Positions 22,763 through 28,109 of a DNA stretch of 28,109 bases are shown here, in pieces. The notes beneath the pieces are model-generated. The model ran no database searches and had not been told where the DNA came from. It was given only the letters and a program-made list of their open reading frames with translations. The DNA comes from an uncultured bacterium (lineage in GTDB: Bacteria > Actinomycetota > Coriobacteriia > Coriobacteriales > Coriobacteriaceae), in assembly GCA_905214615.1 (NCBI GenBank), contig CAJMMX010000027.1, forward strand, positions 1-28,109, read 5' to 3'. A program made the translations under genes and the position numbers. Every line of letters starts with the position of its first letter. Positions within the stretch are counted from its first letter, which is position 1.

Positions 22763-23378
22763 CTGGCCCCTCCGATTTCGTGCATTCCGCATAGGTCAAC
22801 GGGAACGAGGCCTTCAGCACCGCGCTTTTCCGCACCGCCCAGCCGTTTTGACGCAGGAAACGCTGGTATTCCTCGCTCGTCCATCTGCTGTGGAGGGGAA
22901 ATCCCGCCATGCTCATGAAAAAGGCTTTTGCCTTGCCGGAAACCGAGTTCCCCGCGTGGGTGAAGGTTGGCGCGATGAGCACGCCGTCGTCCTTCAGCAC
23001 CCGCCTGATTTCTTGCAGGGCCTTTTCCGGATGCGGCACTATGTGAAGTGCGTTGGAAACGATCACCACTTCGAAGGACTTCTGCGCATAGGGCAGGCGG
23101 AGCATATCCTGCACGGAAAAGTGCAGCTTTGCGGATTGATTGTCCCGCTTTGCTTCAAGGATCATCTTTGCAGAGGCGTCCGTAGCCTCGATGCGCGCCG
23201 CCGCATCCACGACGCTCTTTGCGATAAGCCCCGTGCCGGTGGCAACCTCCAGCACGGTCTTTGCTTTCACCACCGGCCGGATCAGCCCATACATCTTCTC
23301 ATACGCCGCCCGGTCGTTTCGCATGAAGCGGTCATACCGACCGGCGTTCTTGTCCCAGAAACCCTCGCGTTCGTGCAT
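22749..23378 (-). CDS. Class I SAM-dependent methyltransferase, first gene of the cassette
   Basis: The 209-residue protein starts MHEREGFWDKNAGRYDRFM, an N terminus common among UbiE-like methyltransferases, followed by motif I VLEVATGTGLIAKSV (about 43-57), ATDASAKMI, a SNALHIVPHPEKAL helix and LKDDGVLIAPTF. ATG 23378 is preferred; an in-frame ATG at 23408 lies too close to the predicted -10 to leave room for a ribosome site. It leads a three-gene minus-strand unit with an extended -10 promoter. The substrate may be a phospholipid, quinone or toxic small molecule; none is provable here. Confidence 0.82.
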   Translation of the reverse strand: MHEREGFWDKNAGRYDRFMRNDRAAYEKMYGLIRPVVKAKTVLEVATGTGLIAKSVVDAAARIEATDASAKMILEAKRDNQSAKLHFSVQDMLRLPYAQKSFEVVIVSNALHIVPHPEKALQEIRRVLKDDGVLIAPTFTHAGNSVSGKAKAFFMSMAGFPLHSRWTSEEYQRFLRQNGWAVRKSAVLKASFPLTYAECTKSEGPDVVL

Positions 23379-23411
23379 GGCTGACGCCCCCCAAACAGTT
23401 AGAGCCATCTA

Positions 23412-23420
23412 ACTATAACA
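23412..23420 (-). promoter_or_regulatory. Extended -10 promoter of the methyltransferase cassette
   Basis: The minus strand reads TGTTATAGT, an extended -10 (TGnTATAGT), 34 bp before ATG 23378. Extended -10 promoters often lack a -35, and none is obvious here. Confidence 0.55.
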
Positions 23421-23603
23421 CACGAATCATGCAGTAAGATGAGGCTAACCTTCTTTTCTTGGCTAAGACGCATCTCTTCGGTTTTCGCTTATAGCGGCGC
23501 GAGTCAGATACTAGGCTGGAGCTGAAGAAGGAACTTGGCGGACAGGTAGGTCGATACCGGTTCCCGGAACGGTGATCCAGCCAATTACACCAGGGCTCTA
23601 GTC

Positions 23604-23620
23604 ATTGAGTGGGAATAGAA
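23604..23620 (+). repeat. Attachment-like core copy 2 (internal)
   Basis: This is an exact 17-base copy of the guaA 3' end (ATTGAGTGGGAATAGAA) 2561 bp downstream of copy 1. The sequence on both sides does not resemble guaA, so it is the isolated core and not a degenerated gene end. It separates the methyltransferase segment from the toxin-like segment. Confidence 0.8.
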
Positions 23621-23942
23621 AATTCTTTAGCTATGGAGGTATAAATTTGATTTCCTTTAGGATACACCCCCATAACTATATGAATTGACCTGCTGACTCC
23701 AATGAAGATTGGAGGGCAACTGCCAGGGGTGACGGCCCAGCGAGTGTTATTTTGCGAGCTATGCGCGTTGAAAGCGACCTTTCGTGGTATAAACTACTTG
23801 CCGGAAGCCGCGGCTTTCAGAGTACGGCTTACGTGTACGTTTAACCTCCGTGGGCGACGGGGTGCCGCAAGGCGTAGAATATCGCCCACCTGTAGGGGCC
23901 TGCAGCGATGCGGGCCCCGCTTCGTATGAGGGGGCGCAACCG
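23621..23942 (+). ncRNA. Structured leader upstream of the toxin-like gene; candidate RNA antitoxin
   Basis: This 322-bp stretch has no convincing protein gene. It offers an extended -10 (TGGTATAAA, 23785-23793) and, after it, several hairpins: the AAGCCGCGGCTT palindrome (23806-23817), GTGGGCGA (23850-23857) with TCGCCCAC (23882-23889), and a 9-bp GC stem GGGGCCTGC/GCGGGCCCC (23895-23918). In type III toxin-antitoxin loci the RNA antitoxin lies exactly here, but it is normally a tandem repeat, and I could not find a clear repeat. Treat as a hypothesis. Confidence 0.3.
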
Positions 23943-24392
23943 ATGAAGATCGTATCCATCTCCCAGGACTTCTTCGACCTCGTCGAGGGCGACCGCGAGC
24001 TCATGCTTAAGCACAATCGCCCCTGCATCGTGGTGGTGAGGCTACGTTTTCGCGGAAAGCGCAGGGACTTCGCTGTGCCGCTGCGCTCCAACATCGCCCC
24101 CAACGTGCCCAAAGACCAGTACTTCGCGCTACCGCCCCGCCCCACGACACGTCCCGGCTGCCGCCACGGCATCCACTACGTCAAGATGTTTCCCATAACC
24201 AAGGCCTACCAGCGTCGCTTTAGGACCGAGGGTTCGGCCTACTATGAGACGCTCCAGCGCATTATCGACAGCAACACCAAGCGCATTGTCTCCGAGTGCC
24301 AGGCGTACCTCGACCGCTACGAGCGCGAGGGAAGGCCCCGCTTTGCCGTCGACATCGACCGTATCGTGGGGCTGCTGGAGGGCGAGAAGTAG
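23943..24392 (+). CDS. Type III toxin-like protein (ToxN/AbiQ superfamily, nearest CptN/TenpN)
   Basis: The 149-residue basic protein begins MKIVSISQDFFDLV, has a beta-rich first half with FAVPLRSNI (43-51), then HGIHYVKMFPI (75-85) and a helical C-terminal half. The PLRSNI segment after a strand and the later (H)G-x-x-Y-x-K stretch match my recollection of CptN/TenpN endoribonuclease toxins, in which this region holds active-site Ser/Lys residues. Type III toxins are held inactive by a repeat RNA made from the same operon. ATG 23943 has GAGGGGG 8 nt upstream. It lies between two guaA-type att copies, a position that would suit an addiction module. The family call is from motif memory only. 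Confidence 0.55.
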   Translation: MKIVSISQDFFDLVEGDRELMLKHNRPCIVVVRLRFRGKRRDFAVPLRSNIAPNVPKDQYFALPPRPTTRPGCRHGIHYVKMFPITKAYQRRFRTEGSAYYETLQRIIDSNTKRIVSECQAYLDRYEREGRPRFAVDIDRIVGLLEGEK

Positions 24393-24400
24393 GGTGCCTC

Positions 24401-24438
24401 GGCTCAGTCTCGAGCCATGCGGAGTCGCTCCGCATTTC
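24401..24438 (+). terminator. Tandem hairpins after the toxin-like gene
   Basis: GGCTC/GAGCC (24401-24405 with 24412-24416) is followed directly by ATGCGGAG (24417-24424) with CTCCGCAT (24428-24435) around a TCG loop, then TTTC. The second hairpin is strong; the T run is short. Confidence 0.55.
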
Positions 24439-24535
24439 TGAACGCCGCGTGTGCACCCCAAATACGTGAGAAACAAGCTGTGAAGTGCGGCGGCGCGCCC
24501 GTACCCGTGCATAGCCATCACCATCAGCGTCTTCG

Positions 24536-24586
24536 GTGTGCTACGACATCACGTCCAAGTCGGCAGAGGCCATCGCATGGGAATAG
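24536..24586 (+). pseudogene. guaA: guaA 3'-end remnant with attachment-like core copy 3
   Basis: The first 24 bases are identical to guaA 21007-21030 (begin GTGTGCTACGAC). The frame then continues to VCYDITSKSAEAIAWE and stop, against VCYDITSKPPATIEWE in the intact gene, so this is a guaA C terminus from a diverged allele. The core TGGGAATAGAA is at 24578-24588, and similarity goes on to 24600 (AACAGGCGTTCGAT against AACATACGTTCGAT). It is most simply the displaced 3' end left at the far boundary when elements inserted at guaA. Confidence 0.85.
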
Positions 24587-24604
24587 AACAGGCGTTCGAT
24601 TCTA

Positions 24605-24613
24605 TGTTACAAT
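24605..24613 (+). promoter_or_regulatory. Extended -10 promoter for the GyrI-like gene
   Basis: TGTTACAAT is an extended -10 about 93 bp upstream of the GyrI-like start. No clear -35 is seen. Confidence 0.45.
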
Positions 24614-24619
24614 GCCTGC

Positions 24620-24653
24620 CAACGGGAGGTTTCTTCCAAAGATGAGCCCGTTG
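24620..24653 (+). repeat. Hairpin after the guaA remnant, counterpart of the one after intact guaA
   Basis: CAACGGG (24620-24626) pairs with CCCGTTG (24647-24653). The trailing bases GCCCGTTGCTGTATTTG closely match GTCCGCTGCTGTATGTG after intact guaA (21119-21135), so the duplicated segment reaches past the gene end. It may be the old guaA terminator, now in the leader of the GyrI-like gene. Confidence 0.5.
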
Positions 24654-24705
24654 CTGTATTTGAGCCGATATCGGCGGAAACCCAAGCTCAGGGAGGGCTG
24701 TTGCG

Positions 24706-25341
24706 ATGGCATACGATTTCAAGAAGGAGTTCAGAGAGCTCCACAGGCCGTCCGGCAAGCCGAGCGTTGTAACCGTTCCACCTATGAGCTACATCGCCGT
24801 GCGGGGCAAGGGCAATCCCAATGCCGAAGGCGGCGAGTACCAGAACGCGTTGCCGCTGCTCTACGGCGTCGCCTATACCATCAAGATGTCGAAGAAGGGC
24901 CCGCGAGAGATCGAAGGCTATTTCGACTTCGTCGTGCCTCCGCTCGAGGGCTTCTGGTGGCAAGACCGCACCGATGGCGAGATCGATTATGCGCGGAAGG
25001 ACGACTTCAACTTCATCTCATGCATCCGCCTGCCCGATTTCGTCACTCGCGAGGACTTCGACTGGGCCGTCTCGGAAGCTGCCGCCAAAAAGAAGTTGGA
25101 CTTCTCGGCGGTCGAGCTGCTGAGGGTCGACGAGGGCCTTTGCGTTCAGTGCGTGCATACCGGGCCTTATGACGGCGAGCCGGCGACCGTAGACGCCATG
25201 CGCACATTTGCAGCGGAACAGGGCTACGCCCCCGACTTCTCCGAAGCCCGTCTGCACCACGAAATTTACCTCTCCGACCCGCGCAAGTGCGCGCCGGAGA
25301 AGCTCAAGACCGTGATCCGCCATCCCATAAAGTTGATTTAG
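24706..25341 (+). CDS. GyrI-like small-molecule-binding domain protein
   Basis: The 211-residue protein matches the GyrI-like/COG4832 group: MAYDFKKEFRELHRPSGKPSVVTVPPMSYIAVRGKGNPN at the start, YGVAYTIKMSKKG (53-65), GFWWQDR (97-103) and VHTGPYDGEPATVDAM (150-165). The fold binds hydrophobic small molecules, as in SbmC/GyrI and BmrR effector domains, but here it stands alone without a DNA-binding domain. AGGGAGGG lies 8 nt before ATG 24706. It is the first gene beyond the guaA remnant. The ligand is unknown. Confidence 0.85.
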   Translation: MAYDFKKEFRELHRPSGKPSVVTVPPMSYIAVRGKGNPNAEGGEYQNALPLLYGVAYTIKMSKKGPREIEGYFDFVVPPLEGFWWQDRTDGEIDYARKDDFNFISCIRLPDFVTREDFDWAVSEAAAKKKLDFSAVELLRVDEGLCVQCVHTGPYDGEPATVDAMRTFAAEQGYAPDFSEARLHHEIYLSDPRKCAPEKLKTVIRHPIKLI

Positions 25342-25364
25342 CGAAACGGGCGACGTCGCGCGGT

Positions 25365-25389
25365 CCAGGCTCCCGCAATTGCGGGCTGG
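25365..25389 (+). terminator. Hairpin after the GyrI-like gene
   Basis: CCAG plus CCCGCAATTGCGGG plus CTGG can form a bulged stem between the GyrI-like gene and the convergent HxlR gene. No T run follows, so termination is tentative. Confidence 0.3.
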
Positions 25390-25466
25390 AAGGTGCATCG
25401 CCTTATCGGCTTCATTGTTTTTCAGGGGCGCGCACATAAAGACTTGTGCCTCATCGTCCCTTTCGT

Positions 25467-25835
25467 CTACCAGTCCGACGGAGGAACCCGGTCATCGCGA
25501 TGGGCCTCGCCCCAAAGACAGAGCTCATCAAGCACTGGCATGAGCGACAGGCCGCGCTCGGTCAAGCTGTACTCCACCTTCGGTGGTACCTGGGGGTACT
25601 CAACGCGCTTGACAAGACCATCGGCGACCAGACCCCTCAGCGCAGAGGTGAGCGACTTGTAAGTAGCAGGCGCAAGCTTGCGTTTGAGCTCGTTGTAGCG
25701 CGTCGTGCCGTCCAGGTACAGGCAGAACAGAACTGGCAGCTTGTACTTGCCTTCTATCAGGGAGAACGCGTACGCAAAGCCAGTGTTCTCGATGCCGTTG
25801 CGCGCGAACACAACCCCCTCTTTTGCCCCTGCCAT
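25467..25835 (-). CDS. HxlR-family winged-helix regulator
   Basis: The 122-residue protein is one winged-helix domain of the HxlR type: TGFAYAFSLIEGKYKLPVLFCL, then LDGTTRYNELKRKLAPATYKSLTSALRGLVADGLVKRVEYPQVPPKVEYSLTERG, with the recognition helix near residues 58-70 and the wing RVEYPQVPPKVEYSLT. HxlR proteins respond to reactive electrophiles, redox stress or small aromatic compounds. ATG 25835 has AAAGGAG 6 nt upstream; the longer open frame upstream is not coding, since it crosses the divergent gene. It probably regulates the TIGR04076 gene across a 114-bp divergent region. Confidence 0.88.
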   Translation of the reverse strand: MAGAKEGVVFARNGIENTGFAYAFSLIEGKYKLPVLFCLYLDGTTRYNELKRKLAPATYKSLTSALRGLVADGLVKRVEYPQVPPKVEYSLTERGLSLMPVLDELCLWGEAHRDDRVPPSDW

Positions 25836-25870
25836 GTGGTCTCCTTTACGCTCTACTTCAGTAATGTACC

Positions 25871-25898
25871 TATCTTTAAGGTGTGTACTCGTATCTTT
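25871..25898. promoter_or_regulatory. Candidate HxlR operator pair
   Basis: TATCTTT occurs at 25871-25877 and 25892-25898, 21 bp (two helical turns) apart in the same orientation, in the region between the HxlR gene and the TIGR04076 gene. The first copy also lies in an inverted repeat ACCT/AGGT (25868-25871 and 25879-25882). Binding is inferred. Confidence 0.35.
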
Positions 25899-25949
25899 GA
25901 CCGGCATCAAGCATACTACTTCACAATTTAAGAGAAAGGCGGAGCCACC

Positions 25950-26354
25950 GTGAAGCACCAGGTGAAAATGACGGTAATCGATAAGAAACTGTTCCCCGAG
26001 CTGCAGGAGCGCTACTGCGCGGACAAGCAGGCGGGAGCGTGCCCGTGCTACAACGTGGGCGACGAGTTCCTGTTCGAGCGCGACGGCGACAAGGACCATT
26101 TCTGGCAAGGCGGCCTCGGCACGCTGACGAGAACCGACGCCGACCCCGACACCGTCGCCGGCGGCCCAAGGCGCCCTCACTGCTCCGAGGCGTGGGATGC
26201 CGTCTCGCGCTACATCTACACGGGCCTGCAGGGCGGATCGATTATGCGGGGATGGATGGAGCGGGAGAACGAGATGATCTGCTGCTGCAACGATGATACG
26301 CGCCCGGTAATCTTCAAGCTCGAGCGCATCGACATCCCCGAAGAGGACGAATAG
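25950..26354 (+). CDS. TIGR04076-family protein
   Basis: The 134-residue cysteine-rich protein fits the TIGR04076 pattern: an N-terminal VKMTVIDKKLFPEL, then GACPCYNVGDEF (29-40), HCSEAWDAVSRYIYTGLQGG (76-95) and ICCCNDDTRPVIFKLER (109-125). The family is widespread in anaerobes and uncharacterised; the conserved cysteines may bind metal or a cofactor. The start is GTG 25950 with AAAGGCGGAG a few bases upstream. It diverges from an HxlR regulator and ends in a strong terminator, so it is likely an inducible single gene. Confidence 0.85.
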   Translation: MKHQVKMTVIDKKLFPELQERYCADKQAGACPCYNVGDEFLFERDGDKDHFWQGGLGTLTRTDADPDTVAGGPRRPHCSEAWDAVSRYIYTGLQGGSIMRGWMERENEMICCCNDDTRPVIFKLERIDIPEEDE

Positions 26355-26412
26355 CGTGATAGCCGCCGTTCTTTCCGCTACTCGGACAGTTTGCGAAATT
26401 GCAGGAATGACC

Positions 26413-26447
26413 GCCTTCGGACCTTTTGGTTCGAAGGCTTTCTTTTT
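26413..26447 (+). terminator. Rho-independent terminator of the TIGR04076 gene
   Basis: An 11-bp stem (26413-26423 with 26428-26438, one G-U pair) with a TTTT loop is followed by TTTCTTTTT (26439-26447). Canonical form. Confidence 0.92.
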
Positions 26448-26502
26448 GCACTCCTACCCCGAACAAGACTCCTCGCCGAAGCCCCTTGAGCATCGGGCGC
26501 CA

Positions 26503-26943
26503 TTATCGAGCGTGCGCGTTCTCGTAGGCCTCTTTAATCTCTGCCGGCAAACCGTCTGGAATCAGTGCCTTCAGCTCAGCCTCGTTGTCGCCTTGATTCA
26601 GCTGCTCGTAGTACCAGCATTTGAACTTCAGCATATCGAGCGCACGGTTCATGTTCGCGATCTCCGATTCCATGTGGGCCTTCCGCTCCTCGAACATAGC
26701 CTTTCGCTGGGGGTATGTTGATGGGCCCTCTGCGCACCATTCCATGAACAGCCGGATATCCCTGATCTCCATCCCCGCCTTCTTTAGGCATTCGATGACT
26801 CGAAGCGCCTCGAGTTCCTTGTCGCCAAATCGGCGAATGCCGGACGCCCGCTCCAATCCCGGGAACAATCCCTGCTTGTCGTAATATCGCAGCGTTGAAG
26901 CGGGCAAACCGAACATTTCCGCCACCTGTCCGATTGTGTACAT
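26503..26943 (-). CDS. MerR-family transcriptional regulator
   Basis: The 146-residue protein begins MYTIGQVAEMFGLPASTLRYYDKQGLFPGLERASGIRRF, the classic MerR winged helix (1-70), followed by the long dimerisation helix (about 80-118) and a short C-terminal tail. There is no metal-binding cysteine pattern (single Cys at 51, 69 and 111), so it is of the small-molecule or aldehyde-responsive kind. ATG 26943 has GGAGG upstream. It diverges from the CMD/cupin gene and sits next to a promoter with the 19-bp spacer that MerR proteins untwist for activation. Confidence 0.92.
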   Translation of the reverse strand: MYTIGQVAEMFGLPASTLRYYDKQGLFPGLERASGIRRFGDKELEALRVIECLKKAGMEIRDIRLFMEWCAEGPSTYPQRKAMFEERKAHMESEIANMNRALDMLKFKCWYYEQLNQGDNEAELKALIPDGLPAEIKEAYENAHAR

Positions 26944-26974
26944 GGCTCCTCCGAAACAATGTCGAATTCATTCC

Positions 26975-27005
26975 TTGACCTAAAGTCAGGTTTAGGTACT
27001 ACCTT
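26975..27005 (+). promoter_or_regulatory. MerR-type promoter and operator
   Basis: The -35 TTGACC (26975-26980) and -10 TACCTT (27000-27005) are 19 bp apart, the long spacer diagnostic of MerR-activated promoters. The spacer holds the dyad ACCTAAA/TTTAGGT (26978-26984 and 26991-26997). It faces the CMD/cupin gene, about 155 bp away. Confidence 0.85.
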
Positions 27006-27038
27006 TATTCTCGTCAATGCAAATCGGAGGTGCAAGAG

Positions 27039-27101
27039 GTGTCCGTAATCGCCGGGCATTCCGCACTGGAGCAGGCGCGACGAATGGGTATGCGAATCTA
27101 G
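27039..27101 (+). CDS. Possible short leader ORF or gene remnant
   Basis: GTG 27039 opens 20 codons encoding VSVIAGHSALEQARRMGMRI (initiator read as Met) and then TAG. AATCGGAGG lies 8 nt upstream. It falls between the MerR promoter and the CMD/cupin start. It could be a leader peptide, a scar of a deleted gene, or chance. Confidence 0.25.
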   Translation: MSVIAGHSALEQARRMGMRI

Positions 27102-27164
27102 CTGGGCCGATTGGCGCGCGAAAGCAGATTTGCACCTAATACCATCGACAGGAGGAAGTAAATT

Positions 27165-27929
27165 ATGGCAATTAAACAGACGGCAGGCAGGGATGCCCTG
27201 GGGGACTTTGCCCCCAAATTTGCACAGCTCAATGACGATGTGCTGTTCGGCGAGATGTGGAGCCGAGAAGACGGGCTTTCCCTTCGAGACCGCAGCGTGG
27301 TGACGGTGGTGGCCCTGATGGCGCAGGGACTGACGGACTCTTCGTTCCAATATCATCTGATGTCCGCAAAGAACAATGGAGTGACCAGGACGGAGATAGC
27401 GGAAATCCTTACGCACGCGGCGTTTTACGCGGGCTGGCCCAAGGCGTGGGCGGCCTTTCGCATGGCGAAGGAGGTCTGGGCAGATGGCGATGCCGCTGAT
27501 GCAAGAGCTGAGCATCAAAACGAGATGGCCTTTCCCATCGGTGCCCCTAGCGACGCATTCGCGAAGTACTTTATCGGCCAAAGCTACCTCGCGCCCCTTT
27601 CCACCGAGCAGGTCGGCGTTTACAACGTGACGTTCGAGCCCGGCTGCCGCAACAACTGGCACGTCCACCACGCCAAAAGCGGCGGTGGGCAGATCCTCGT
27701 CTGCGTGGCTGGTCGAGGGTTTTACCAGGAGTGGGGAAAGCCGGCACAGGAACTGCACCCGGGCGATGTGGTCAACATCGCCCCGGGGGTGAAGCATTGG
27801 CACGGAGCCGCGCCCGACGGCTGGCTCTCGCATCTCGCGCTGGAGGTTCCGGGCGAGGAGACCTCCAACGAGTGGTTGGAGCCTGTGAACGACGAGGATT
27901 ATCTCAAAGCGACTAACAAAGAGGCTTAA
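27165..27929 (+). CDS. Carboxymuconolactone decarboxylase (AhpD-like) / cupin fusion protein
   Basis: The 254-residue protein has an N-terminal CMD domain (about 20-110; LRDRSVVTVVALMAQG, then TRTEIAEILTHAAFYAGWPKAWAAFRMAKEV) and a C-terminal cupin_2 barrel (about 150-230) with the metal-binding motif WHVHHAKSGGG (165-175) and PGDVVNIAPGVKHWHGAAP (199-217). The CMD half lacks the CxxC pair of AhpD peroxidase partners (SSFQYHL is at that place), so it is probably not a disulfide reductase. An AGGAGG site lies shortly upstream of ATG 27165. The MerR-type promoter upstream implies induction by a small molecule. Exact reaction is unknown. Its stop overlaps the convergent gene's stop by 4 bp (TTAA). 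Confidence 0.88.
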   Translation: MAIKQTAGRDALGDFAPKFAQLNDDVLFGEMWSREDGLSLRDRSVVTVVALMAQGLTDSSFQYHLMSAKNNGVTRTEIAEILTHAAFYAGWPKAWAAFRMAKEVWADGDAADARAEHQNEMAFPIGAPSDAFAKYFIGQSYLAPLSTEQVGVYNVTFEPGCRNNWHVHHAKSGGGQILVCVAGRGFYQEWGKPAQELHPGDVVNIAPGVKHWHGAAPDGWLSHLALEVPGEETSNEWLEPVNDEDYLKATNKEA

Positions 27930-28109
27930 GCACCGTCGCCCACCCGCGCCGCCGAGAGCAGTGCGCCCAAATCGGCCCGAATCGCCTCTGCCTTGCTTCC
28001 AAGCTGCAGCGGAGCCGAGTCGCCCGAGATGTTTACGCTCAGCAGGTGCGCATCCGGCAGCTTTGCGGTCATGCTCCAGAACGGGAGCGTGATGATGCCG
28101 GGGGTCATC
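27926..28109 (-). CDS. C-terminal end of an unidentified gene, cut by the window edge
   Basis: The minus-strand frame is open from the window edge to TAA at 27928-27926, giving at least 60 residues that include GIITLPFWSMTAKLPDAHLL and end SAARVGDGA. The composition and the tight 4-bp overlap with the convergent CMD/cupin gene suggest a real gene whose start lies outside. I do not recognise the family. Confidence 0.5.
   Translation of the reverse strand, partial: MTPGIITLPFWSMTAKLPDAHLLSVNISGDSAPLQLGSKAEAIRADLGALLSAARVGDGA

Noticed and set aside
23702..23929. 75-codon plus-strand frame ahead of the toxin-like gene, considered as a protein antitoxin
   Set aside because: No ribosome site, cysteine/arginine-rich random composition, and it runs through the strongest hairpins of the leader.
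21060..24535. Search for an integrase, transposase or recombinase in the guaA-flanked segment
   Set aside because: None of the frames shows tyrosine or serine recombinase motifs; mobility rests on the repeats alone.
26784..27833. 349-codon minus-strand frame across the MerR and CMD/cupin genes
   Set aside because: It overlaps two well-supported genes and the MerR promoter.

Overview
The window looks like chromosome of a high-GC gut actinobacterium of the class Coriobacteriia, most likely Collinsella or a close relative. This rests on the GC-rich codon use, the occasional GTG/TTG starts and the gene mix (PTS sugar uptake, alcohol and glycerol dehydrogenases, multi-cluster ferredoxin, MurT/GatD). 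It is inference: no 16S rRNA gene is present.

Layout. (1) 46-5427: a GntR-type regulator diverges from an operon of a GH4 6-phospho-alpha-glucosidase, a PTS EIIBC permease and a serine hydrolase. Two identical 14-bp sites holding TGTCTAGACA flank the operon promoter. (2) 5456-6042: tRNA-Glu(UUC) on the minus strand with its terminator, then a block of repeats including two palindromic units exactly 80 bp apart. (3) 6041-10383 (minus): two helical-repeat proteins of unknown function, then MurT and GatD fused in one 725-residue protein that amidates peptidoglycan precursors. (4) 10884-14469: an iron-type alcohol dehydrogenase and two glycerol-dehydrogenase paralogues, the first two ending in strong terminators. 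(5) 14621-17460: an iron-sulfur protein with two double-cluster ferredoxin domains, the ATPase YchF and a small DUF1648 membrane protein. (6) 17470-18154: a divergent pair, a small XRE repressor and an unknown 129-residue protein, around a perfect 24-bp palindrome. (7) 18177-21057: L-asparaginase (minus) and GMP synthase guaA (plus).

(8) 21043-24600 is the most interesting part. The last bases of guaA recur at 23604-23620 and again at 24536-24600, where a stretch of guaA 3' end survives in its old reading frame. This is the mark of mobile DNA inserted site-specifically at the 3' end of guaA, apparently in tandem. The first segment carries three SAM-dependent methyltransferases. The second carries a protein resembling type III toxin-antitoxin toxins (ToxN/AbiQ, nearest CptN/TenpN) behind a structured non-coding leader. 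No integrase lies in the window.

(9) 24706-28109: an accessory run of small-molecule-response genes: a GyrI-like protein, an HxlR regulator divergent from a TIGR04076-family protein, a MerR regulator divergent from a carboxymuconolactone-decarboxylase/cupin fusion with a textbook 19-bp-spacer MerR promoter, and the end of an unidentified gene cut by the window edge.
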